Source: DASZZV01 sp035544835
GTDB lineage: Bacteria > Acidobacteriota > Thermoanaerobaculia > Gp7-AA8
Length of the DNA stretch: 5,069 nt
Assembly: GCA_035544835.1 (NCBI GenBank)
Contig: DASZZV010000128.1
Span: 1 to 5,069, forward strand
Direction of reading: 5' to 3'
A program made the translations under genes and the position numbers. A model generated the notes under the pieces. That model was not told the DNA's origin and searched no databases. It saw only the letters and a program-made list of their open reading frames with translations. Below, in pieces: positions 1-5,069 of the stretch. Position 1 is the stretch's first letter, and the number at the start of each line of letters is the position of its first letter.

Positions 1-2378
1 ATGCTTTCGTAGCCGACGCACCTATGTTTCGCGTCCTCGATATCACGAGGCCGACAAATCCCCGCCAGATTGCGGCGATCTACATCGGCGATTTCAGCGA
101 TCGGGTACAGCTTCGCGATACCACCGCTATCGTCTATGGCCGCGGCAGTGTGCACCTGATCGACATCTCGTCGCCGCTGGCGCCACGTCAAACAGGCGTC
201 TATCGCTCTCTCGGAATTCCGCGAAGTGGCGCTGCCTGGGCGGGCAGCTATCTTCTGGAGGCCAATCGAGCGACGGGATTCCATGTCCTCGACGTAACCG
301 ATCCGACGCACCCGGTTCAGACTACAGGACTGAGGAATGATTCTCACGGAGGCCCCACCGGCGTGCTGACAGCGGTACCGACCGCTGTGTACATCGGCGT
401 TTCAGACGGCATCAAGATCGCGGACCTCGCCGATCCGCATCACACCGTCGTCACCGCCACGGGAATCGGCGGCGGATTCACCGACGCGCAGATCGTGCAG
501 TCAACATCGGCCCATCCTGCACTGCTCGCACTTCCCGGTCTCGAATCGCTGAGATTGTTCGATCTGACCACACCGGCGATGCCGGTCGAGATCTCGTCGA
601 TCCTGCTTCCTCCCGGAGGCGCTGAGTCGGTGGCGGGAGATCTCCTTTACATCACGAATCCTCGAGGCGAGCTTTACGTGGTCTCGGTTGCAAATGCCGC
701 ACAACCTCAGATCGTGTTCGCAGGGAATGGTCTGAACAGCCCCACTCAAACCTCGGCAGCAGGTGGCCTTCTGGCCATCGCCGACACATACTCCCTGAAA
801 ATCTATACCGATCCAGCGACGGGCGGCAGCTGCAGCGACGCCGCTGCGAACACCACAGCCGCCAGCGGAAGTCCCGCCCCTGCCCCTCCGACGACTCGGG
901 CGACAGAGCCGGCTGATGGTTCCAGCCGAACTGCCGGAGCACGACTGCTGATTCCCGGCGTTGGCGCAGTCCTGGGAGGAAACGGCACACATTGGGAAAG
1001 CGACCTGCGCATTCTCTGCAAGCGCGACTGCGCGATGTCACTCGACTACATTCCTTTCGGCGTGAACGCTGCGGCGAAGCGTGTGCTGCTCACGGCGAAA
1101 AAAGGTGAGCTGATCGTCGCTCCCGATGTCGTTCGCAACCTCTTTGCAACCGATGATACGAACGGAATGCTAGAGCTTCGCTCCAATGCCCTCGACGACA
1201 TCTCAGCTTCGGCAACGACACTGAACCGCGGAGGAGCGGGAAGCTATGGCGAGCGCATTCCGGCGCGCCGGCTCCAGCCCTCGGTGGCCGGCAACAGCCG
1301 GCAGCTTCTCCCGGGGATTCGTCAGAATGCTGCCGCCCGTACAAATATCGGGATCGTGGAGACTACGGGCCAACGGCATTCAGCGTCTCTCGAGCTACTC
1401 GACGACGAGGGGTCGGTCGTCACATCGAGGAACCTGGAGCTGGAAGGATTCCAATCGTTTCAGGCCTCCCTGCCGAGCCTCTTCCCCGATCTGCAGAACG
1501 ATTTCTCGGGAACACTTCGGATCGACGGGATCGATTCCACTGTCGCTTATGCGAGCAGGGTCGACCAGAAGACCGGGGATTTCGTCTTCACCTACGCACA
1601 GCATTTTGGAGAAGTCAGCGCGATCAGCGGCGATGATTCCATCCGCTTCCTTCCAGCGGCTGGCTCGACACCGGGCGCGAACAACTCGGTCTGGCGGACA
1701 GCGCTGCAACTGACGAATGTCTCGAGCTCTCCGGCAACGTTCCTGCTGACTTACATCCCGTCCGTCGATCCGGCAGCGGCCGTGACCCGCAGGGTCGAGC
1801 TCAATTCATTTGCATCCGCCGATACCGACGATTTTCTCGATAGCTACTTTCCTTCTCTGCCGGCCGGTCTCATGACCAGCGGCTCGCTACGCATCGAGTC
1901 TGCGGCGCCATTCATAGGCTGGAGCAGGATCTATAACCAGAGCGCCAACGGCACGTTCGGTCAGGCTGTCCCGCTTCTCGATCGCTCACCGGCACGTACC
2001 GCCGGAGCGTCGAGAAATCAGGAAAAACGAGCTCGCCTCACCGACGAAACGACCCCGATATCCTTCGCCCAGGTCTTCTCTCTCTCTGAGAACTCTGTGC
2101 ACCGTACCAACCTGGGGCTTCTGGAGACGGCCGGCAAGGAGGCCGACGTGACCATCCGATTCTTCGACATCAAGGGCATGCTGCTCCGTTCCACAGATCG
2201 CCACGTTCCTGCTGGCGCTTCGCTGCCTCTCATCGGGATCCTGCGCACAGTGGGGCTGCAGGGGGCCGGCGAGGTACGAGCAGAAATCGAGCAGACCAGT
2301 GGTGAGGGTTCCGTAATCCTTTTCGGCTCCGTGGTCGACCAGGTAACGGGGGACGGAGTCTTCGCTACGGCCGACTAG
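1..2378 (+). CDS. LVIVD-type beta-propeller protein with tandem C-terminal beta modules (5'-partial)
   Basis: The reading frame is open to the left window edge (first whole codon at base 3). The residues before the ATG at base 24 (AFVADAP) continue a repeat unit, so that ATG is internal and the true start and any signal peptide lie upstream. Numbering from that Met, residues 1-264 hold about seven propeller repeats with the core 'hVhDhosPxxP', centred at D6, D47, D90, D134, D180, S221 and Y261. Residues 265-305 are an Ala/Pro/Thr/Ser-rich linker. Residues 308-784 are two tandem copies of a two-part beta-rich module. LVIVD repeats are known from bacterial and archaeal surface or secreted proteins and are thought to form propellers, usually of unknown ligand. 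No catalytic motif, membrane anchor or sorting signal is visible at the C terminus, which ends directly after the last module. A secreted or cell-surface binding or structural role is inferred. The function is unknown. It is co-directional with the downstream genes but separated by 107 bases. Confidence 0.85.
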   Translation, partial: AFVADAPMFRVLDITRPTNPRQIAAIYIGDFSDRVQLRDTTAIVYGRGSVHLIDISSPLAPRQTGVYRSLGIPRSGAAWAGSYLLEANRATGFHVLDVTDPTHPVQTTGLRNDSHGGPTGVLTAVPTAVYIGVSDGIKIADLADPHHTVVTATGIGGGFTDAQIVQSTSAHPALLALPGLESLRLFDLTTPAMPVEISSILLPPGGAESVAGDLLYITNPRGELYVVSVANAAQPQIVFAGNGLNSPTQTSAAGGLLAIADTYSLKIYTDPATGGSCSDAAANTTAASGSPAPAPPTTRATEPADGSSRTAGARLLIPGVGAVLGGNGTHWESDLRILCKRDCAMSLDYIPFGVNAAAKRVLLTAKKGELIVAPDVVRNLFATDDTNGMLELRSNALDDISASATTLNRGGAGSYGERIPARRLQPSVAGNSRQLLPGIRQNAAARTNIGIVETTGQRHSASLELLDDEGSVVTSRNLELEGFQSFQASLPSLFPDLQNDFSGTLRIDGIDSTVAYASRVDQKTGDFVFTYAQHFGEVSAISGDDSIRFLPAAGSTPGANNSVWRTALQLTNVSSSPATFLLTYIPSVDPAAAVTRRVELNSFASADTDDFLDSYFPSLPAGLMTSGSLRIESAAPFIGWSRIYNQSANGTFGQAVPLLDRSPARTAGASRNQEKRARLTDETTPISFAQVFSLSENSVHRTNLGLLETAGKEADVTIRFFDIKGMLLRSTDRHVPAGASLPLIGILRTVGLQGAGEVRAEIEQTSGEGSVILFGSVVDQVTGDGVFATAD
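3..815 (+). repeat. Seven degenerate LVIVD-like propeller repeats (protein level)
   Basis: The translated repeats recur every 40-46 residues. Clear copies include FRVLDITRPTNP, VHLIDISSPLAP, FHVLDVTDPTHP, IKIADLADPHH and LRLFDLTTPAMP. They are followed by two weaker copies, LYVVSVANAAQP and LKIYTDP, in which the central Asp is lost. Each is preceded by a short strand such as AIVYG, VYIGV or LLYIT, as expected for one blade. Seven units are visible. Since the first is cut by the window edge, the full propeller may have seven or more blades. The repeats are diverged at DNA level, which indicates old duplication rather than recent expansion. Confidence 0.75.
945..1598 (+). repeat. Module copy 1 (halves A1 and B1) of the tandem C-terminal repeat
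   Basis: Half A1 (about residues 308-420) opens with LLIPGVGAVLGGNGTHW, then a strand ending in Tyr-Ile-Pro. Half B1 (about 427-525) carries RTNIGIVETTG at 439-449 and closes with VDQKTGDFVF at 513-522. Both halves align with module copy 2. A1 differs in carrying Cys332 and Cys336 (CKRDC) in the loop where copy 2 has NVSSS. A beta-sandwich fold is inferred from alternating hydrophobic patterns. I recall similar modules in large secreted proteins of Acidobacteriota, but I know no established functional name. Confidence 0.6.
1644..2375 (+). repeat. Module copy 2 (halves A2 and B2) of the tandem C-terminal repeat
   Basis: Half A2 (about residues 541-655) opens with RFLPAAGSTPGANNSVW, matching the opening of A1. 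The conserved Trp is at 557 versus 324 in copy 1. Half B2 (about 676-784) carries RTNLGLLETAG at 694-704, almost identical to B1, and closes with VDQVTGDGVF, matching the end of B1. Offsets between copies are 233 residues (A) and 255-258 residues (B). The difference is accounted for by a longer, Arg/Ser/Thr-rich A2-B2 linker around residues 656-675. The stop codon follows four residues after the motif, so the protein ends exactly at a module boundary. Confidence 0.6.
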
Positions 2379-2463
2379 ACTGCCCTGCAACGTAGCCGTG
2401 ACGGAAAGGGCCAAAAGGGAATCCTCGACAATGTTTTCCGATTTGTAGGGATGAATGCAGGGG

Positions 2464-2483
2464 AAAGAGGAGTAAAAACTCCT
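2464..2483 (+). promoter_or_regulatory. Ribosome binding site of the PDZ gene, embedded in a hairpin
   Basis: A purine-rich Shine-Dalgarno-like run (AAAGAGGAG, 2464-2472) lies 13 bases before the ATG at 2486, slightly further than usual. AGGAGT (2468-2473) is perfectly complementary to ACTCCT (2478-2483) across an AAAA loop, so a 6-bp hairpin in the mRNA would occlude the site. The inverted repeat is read directly from the sequence. Regulation by it is inference. The hairpin is short and AU-tolerant, so it could be weak or temperature sensitive. Confidence 0.55.
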
Positions 2484-2485
2484 GC

Positions 2486-2962
2486 ATGGATCCGAGGAAA
2501 TCATTGTTCAGAAAGACCATTGCCATTCTCGCTCTGACGGTGCTCGTTGCCGGTGGGCTTGCCGCTCAGGAGACGAAGTGCAAGGAGAGCGCGCACGAGT
2601 GCGAGAAAAAGATTCGCGAAATCCTGTCGGGACGCCGTTTTCTAGGTGTGACCTTCAATCCGGGCAATCTGGTCATCAAGGCTATCATTCCGGAGAGTCC
2701 GGCCGAAAAAGCGGGCCTCCGCCCCGGAGACGTGGTCATGGGTCTCAATGGCCATGATCTGGTCGGCAGAGACGGTACGGTTTTTAAAACCTTTCTCCAC
2801 GAGAGTAAAGACGGACAGCGCGTAGCGATCCTCATCCGGAGAGACGGCACGTATAAGAATCTGTCGACGCAGCTGACGGCGATGAGTGAGAAGCAGATCG
2901 AGCGAGTCGTCGCAGGGCATCTGAAGGAAGCGCACACGGAGAGCGCCAGCGCGCCTCATTAG
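2486..2962 (+). CDS. Small secreted PDZ-domain protein
   Basis: This 158-residue protein has a basic N terminus (RKSLFRK), a hydrophobic stretch at about 12-25 and a small-residue end (GGLAAQ). That is a Sec-type signal peptide probably cut near residue 27, so the mature protein should be periplasmic. Residues 50-131 form one PDZ domain: the carboxylate-binding loop is probably FLGVTF (52-57), and SPAEKAGLRPGDVV (71-84) is the classic bacterial PDZ motif. No protease domain is attached, so it is not a DegP/HtrA or CtpA enzyme but probably a peptide-binding adaptor. Cys32 and Cys39 lie between the signal peptide and PDZ and could form a disulfide. The tail (134-158) is polar and helical. ATG 2486 is chosen for its upstream purine-rich site. 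An in-frame TTG at 2504, preceded by GAGGA at 2494-2498, is an alternative that keeps the signal peptide. The kinase gene follows 17 bases later, suggesting joint transcription and a possible signalling role (inferred). Confidence 0.82.
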   Translation: MDPRKSLFRKTIAILALTVLVAGGLAAQETKCKESAHECEKKIREILSGRRFLGVTFNPGNLVIKAIIPESPAEKAGLRPGDVVMGLNGHDLVGRDGTVFKTFLHESKDGQRVAILIRRDGTYKNLSTQLTAMSEKQIERVVAGHLKEAHTESASAPH

Positions 2963-2969
2963 AGCGCGC
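2949..2969 (+). promoter_or_regulatory. GC-rich hairpin across the PDZ stop codon, ahead of the kinase start
   Basis: GCGCG (2949-2953) and CTC (2955-2957) pair with GAG (2962-2964) and CGCGC (2965-2969), with C2954 bulged and an ATTA loop. This gives eight base pairs, mostly G-C. The stop codon TAG (2960-2962) lies in the loop and inner stem. The structure ends 10 bases before the kinase ATG, occupying the place where a ribosome binding site would be. No T-run follows, so it is not a canonical intrinsic terminator. It may limit kinase translation or stabilise the upstream mRNA end (inference). Confidence 0.45.
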
Positions 2970-2979
2970 GACCCCGTAC

Positions 2980-4542
2980 ATGGCCATCGCAAGCAGGCTG
3001 CGGAGCCTCCGGGAAAAGGACGGAGCCTATCGCCGCGCTCCCATCGTCCTGCCTTTCGTCATCATTACCGCCGCGCTCCTGATCCTGGCCAATCGTTCCT
3101 ACCAGCTCTCCATTCAAATGGAGAGAAGCCTGGACTCTCTGGCCATTCAGTATCTCGAATACGCGTCGGAGATCACAGCACAGCGAACCGACGCCGCCTC
3201 ACGCGCCGAGACGTTCCGTGTATCCGAACAGTGGCAGCAGATCGAGCGACTCCGAGAAGGGCCCTCGTTCGGGTCCCTGCAGAAATGGCTCAAGGCGAGT
3301 CCGTGGGTCATCTCCGCCATCTACGTCCCCGACGCCGACCCGACCCAGTCGGTTTACGTCACCTCGGCAGCGGCCTCGCACGAAGACAAGAATCTCCTGG
3401 CCAGCGAGTTCTACACCGCCAGTGGCAGCGTCCGTTACACTTACGATCCTCATCGCCTTCTCCTGATGACGGCCTCAGGAATCTGGAAACAGCCGCTGGC
3501 GCGATCGTCGTCGATTCGTGAGACCACCGGTTTTCGCGAACAGTCTCAGATTCGTCTGATCCCAAAGCGCGGCATCACCGGACTCGTCAATCGCGAGGTA
3601 GGCCCAGCCGTCATCACATCTCTTGCTCCGCCGTTGAACGGCTACGCAATCGAGGCGTCGATCAGGAGCTCGTACGTCGGAACGGGATGGCACAGCGTCC
3701 GCGTCATCAGTCTCTGGTTTGCCGGGTTCGCCGTGCTCGTCGTCGCCGCCGGTGCCTTCGCTGCCATGCGAGGTCTGGAAAAGGAGGCTGAGGCGATGCA
3801 GCTTCGAGGGGCTCTGATCGCGAATGTGTCGCATGAGCTGCGTACACCCCTTTCCATGATCCGGCTCGGTGCCGAGACCCTCAAACGAAGCACCAGGCTG
3901 ACGGCAAAGGAACGGGCCGATCTGCAGGAGTCGATTCTCCGCGAGGTCCTTCATCTGAGCCATCTCGTCGAGAACGTTCTCGATGTTGCCCGCCTTCAGA
4001 AAGCGGCGCCGCGCACTGCGTTCAGTCCTGTCGACCCTGTTCAGCTGGTACGCTCAGTCATCACCACTTACGAATCGTGGATCTCCAACAAAGGCTTCTC
4101 TGTGCAACTCGATCTCGACTTGTCCGTAGAAGAACAATCATGGGACAGGGAAGCTGTCTCACGCGCGCTGGTGAACCTCATCGACAATGCCATCAAGTAT
4201 TCGATTAACAGCAACAACGTAGAAGTTTCGCTGTCTCAGGGCCTGGAATTCGTCGTGCTGGCGGTGAAGGATCATGGGATCGGAATTCGCGCCCAGGACC
4301 TCTCCAAGATCTTTGATCCTTATTTTCGCGCTGCGTTCTCCGACACAGAGACCAGGCGAGGGGCGGGACTGGGCCTGACCCTCGTGCAGCAGATCGTAGC
4401 CGCCCACGGCGGCAGGGTCGAAGTAGAGTCCCGGCCCGGCGAAGGCTCCTGCTTCCGACTCCTGTTTCCAAAGCGAACGGCGGCCGCAAGATCGTCGATG
4501 AACAGTGCGCTGGTGTCACGCCAGGCGCAGGGAGAGGTCTGA
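2980..4542 (+). CDS. Membrane sensor histidine kinase (HisKA/HATPase_c)
   Basis: This 520-residue kinase autophosphorylates a His and passes the phosphate to a partner regulator. Transmembrane helix 1 spans about residues 21-37 and helix 2 about 242-263. They enclose about 200 extracytoplasmic residues (39-240) that match no sensor family I can name. After a short charged linker comes the H-box VSHELRTPLSMIRL with His285, then the dimerisation helices. The ATPase domain has the N-box LVNLIDNAIKYS (Asn399, Asn403), the G1 box DHGIGI (431-436), the F-box IFDPYF (444-449) and the G2 box GAGLGL (461-466). All key residues are intact, so the kinase should be active. Only about 20 residues separate helix 2 from the H-box, leaving no room for a HAMP domain. 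The C-terminal tail after about 495 is Ala/Ser/Arg-rich. No clear Shine-Dalgarno precedes ATG 2980, but the next in-frame ATG would remove helix 1, so this start is preferred. The regulator gene follows after two bases and is its probable partner. Confidence 0.93.
   Translation: MAIASRLRSLREKDGAYRRAPIVLPFVIITAALLILANRSYQLSIQMERSLDSLAIQYLEYASEITAQRTDAASRAETFRVSEQWQQIERLREGPSFGSLQKWLKASPWVISAIYVPDADPTQSVYVTSAAASHEDKNLLASEFYTASGSVRYTYDPHRLLLMTASGIWKQPLARSSSIRETTGFREQSQIRLIPKRGITGLVNREVGPAVITSLAPPLNGYAIEASIRSSYVGTGWHSVRVISLWFAGFAVLVVAAGAFAAMRGLEKEAEAMQLRGALIANVSHELRTPLSMIRLGAETLKRSTRLTAKERADLQESILREVLHLSHLVENVLDVARLQKAAPRTAFSPVDPVQLVRSVITTYESWISNKGFSVQLDLDLSVEEQSWDREAVSRALVNLIDNAIKYSINSNNVEVSLSQGLEFVVLAVKDHGIGIRAQDLSKIFDPYFRAAFSDTETRRGAGLGLTLVQQIVAAHGGRVEVESRPGEGSCFRLLFPKRTAAARSSMNSALVSRQAQGEV
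4531..4537 (+). promoter_or_regulatory. Strong ribosome binding site of the response regulator
   Basis: GGAGAGG lies inside the last codons of the kinase gene, seven bases before the ATG at 4545. It fixes the regulator start and suggests translational coupling with the kinase. It contrasts with the kinase start, which lacks such a site, so the regulator may be made in excess over the kinase. Confidence 0.75.
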
Positions 4543-4544
4543 AG

Positions 4545-5069
4545 ATGACGAAGATCCTCATCGTAGAAGACGACGCCGGACTGCGCCAGGCCCTGGAGAT
4601 CAACCTCCGTCTGGAAAATTACGAAACCAGCGTCGCCGCCGACGGGGAGGTGGCCATCGAGCGTTTCCACGCCGATTCTCCCGATCTCGTGCTGCTCGAT
4701 CTCATGATTCCCAAGAAGAGCGGCTTCGAGGTTCTCGATCACATCCGCAAGGAATCCAAGACACCGGTCATTCTTCTCACGGCCCGCGGAGCCGAGACCG
4801 ACAAGGTCCGCGGCCTTCGCGGAGGAGCCGATGACTATGTGACCAAGCCGTTCGGCCTGCAGGAGCTTTTTGCCAGGATCGACGCCGTCATCCGTCGCAC
4901 CGACTCGCCGACGAAGAAGGACGTCTTTCAGGATCAGCTCCTCCGTCTCGATCCGGCCACGCGCGAGGCCGAGGCCAACAACCAGAAGCTGAAGCTATCT
5001 CCCAAGGAATTCGATCTCCTCGTCTACCTCTTCCGGAACAGGGAACGGGTCGTTCCGCGCGATGAGCTT
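4545..5069 (+). CDS. OmpR/PhoB-family response regulator (3'-partial)
   Basis: The first 175 residues are present and the frame runs off the window end. Residues 1-118 form a receiver domain: acidic pocket Glu8, Asp9 and Asp10, phospho-acceptor Asp52 (LVLLDLMIP), switch Thr79 (ILLTAR), Lys101 (TKPF) and Tyr98 as the aromatic switch residue. A charged linker (about 119-130) leads to the start of a winged-helix DNA-binding domain. There LSPKEFDLLVYLFRN (151-165) and the following VVPRDEL match the conserved first helices of the OmpR/PhoB effector domain. Family members are usually about 225-240 residues, so some 50-65 residues are probably missing. The gene starts two bases after the kinase stop, which supports a cognate pair. 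Phosphorylation by the kinase should promote dimerisation and promoter binding. The target genes cannot be told from this window. No specific family name (PhoB, CpxR or similar) can be justified. Confidence 0.95.
   Translation, partial: MTKILIVEDDAGLRQALEINLRLENYETSVAADGEVAIERFHADSPDLVLLDLMIPKKSGFEVLDHIRKESKTPVILLTARGAETDKVRGLRGGADDYVTKPFGLQELFARIDAVIRRTDSPTKKDVFQDQLLRLDPATREAEANNQKLKLSPKEFDLLVYLFRNRERVVPRDEL

Noticed and set aside
24..26. ATG at base 24 as the true start of the propeller gene
   Set aside because: The frame is open upstream to the window edge and the residues before it continue the repeat pattern. No ribosome binding site precedes it and no signal peptide follows it.
2382..2411. 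Possible terminator after the propeller gene (GCCCT pairing with AGGGC)
   Set aside because: The stem is only five pairs with a 20-base loop and no T-run follows.
2425..2452. Possible promoter ahead of the PDZ gene (TCGACA with TAGGGA)
   Set aside because: The second box is a poor match and the spacing is only 15 bases. A promoter in this gap is plausible, but the sequence does not identify one.
1986..2504. 172-codon minus-strand open frame spanning the end of the propeller gene and the intergenic gap
   Set aside because: It is antisense to a module conserved between two copies of the repeat, has no recognisable domain and no credible ribosome binding site. High GC commonly produces such frames.
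2451..2537. Short upstream frame (28 codons) overlapping the PDZ start
   Set aside because: It has no properly spaced ribosome binding site and its product is nondescript. It is probably chance.
3475..3963. 162-codon minus-strand open frame inside the kinase gene
   Set aside because: It runs antisense to the kinase sensor, helix 2 and H-box codons, and its product shows no family resemblance.

Overview
This window looks like chromosomal DNA from a diderm bacterium of moderately high GC, roughly 58-60% by eye. The best guess is Acidobacteriota (Thermoanaerobaculia/Vicinamibacteria-like), but this is an inference from style only. It rests on a large LVIVD-type propeller protein that ends in paired beta-rich modules, and on a small secreted PDZ protein beside a histidine kinase and an OmpR-type regulator. 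No rRNA or other phylogenetic marker is present.

Layout: four genes, all on the + strand, cover almost the whole window. (1) Bases 1-2378 are the 3' part of a large protein gene that begins upstream of the window. It has about seven beta-propeller repeats, then an Ala/Pro/Thr/Ser-rich linker, then two tandem copies of a roughly 230-260-residue module, each made of two halves (A-B-A-B). (2) After a 107-base gap, bases 2486-2962 encode a small secreted protein with one PDZ domain. (3) Bases 2980-4542 encode a membrane sensor histidine kinase with a large extracytoplasmic domain and no obvious HAMP domain. (4) Bases 4545-5069 encode the start of an OmpR/PhoB-type response regulator, cut off by the window end inside its DNA-binding domain.

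Genes 2-4 are spaced by 17 and 2 bases and probably form one operon. The kinase and regulator form a standard phosphorelay pair. The PDZ protein, exported to the compartment where the kinase sensor domain lies, is a candidate accessory sensor or modulator, though nothing in the sequence proves contact. Two RNA hairpins sit at decisive points of this operon. One pairs with the ribosome binding site of the PDZ gene. The other straddles the PDZ stop codon just ahead of the kinase start, where no ribosome binding site is visible. They may set the ratio of PDZ protein to kinase/regulator.

No mobile element, tRNA, rRNA, CRISPR array or clear intrinsic terminator was seen. The least understood items are the A-B modules of gene 1, the kinase sensor domain, and the PDZ-kinase-regulator arrangement with its two hairpins.
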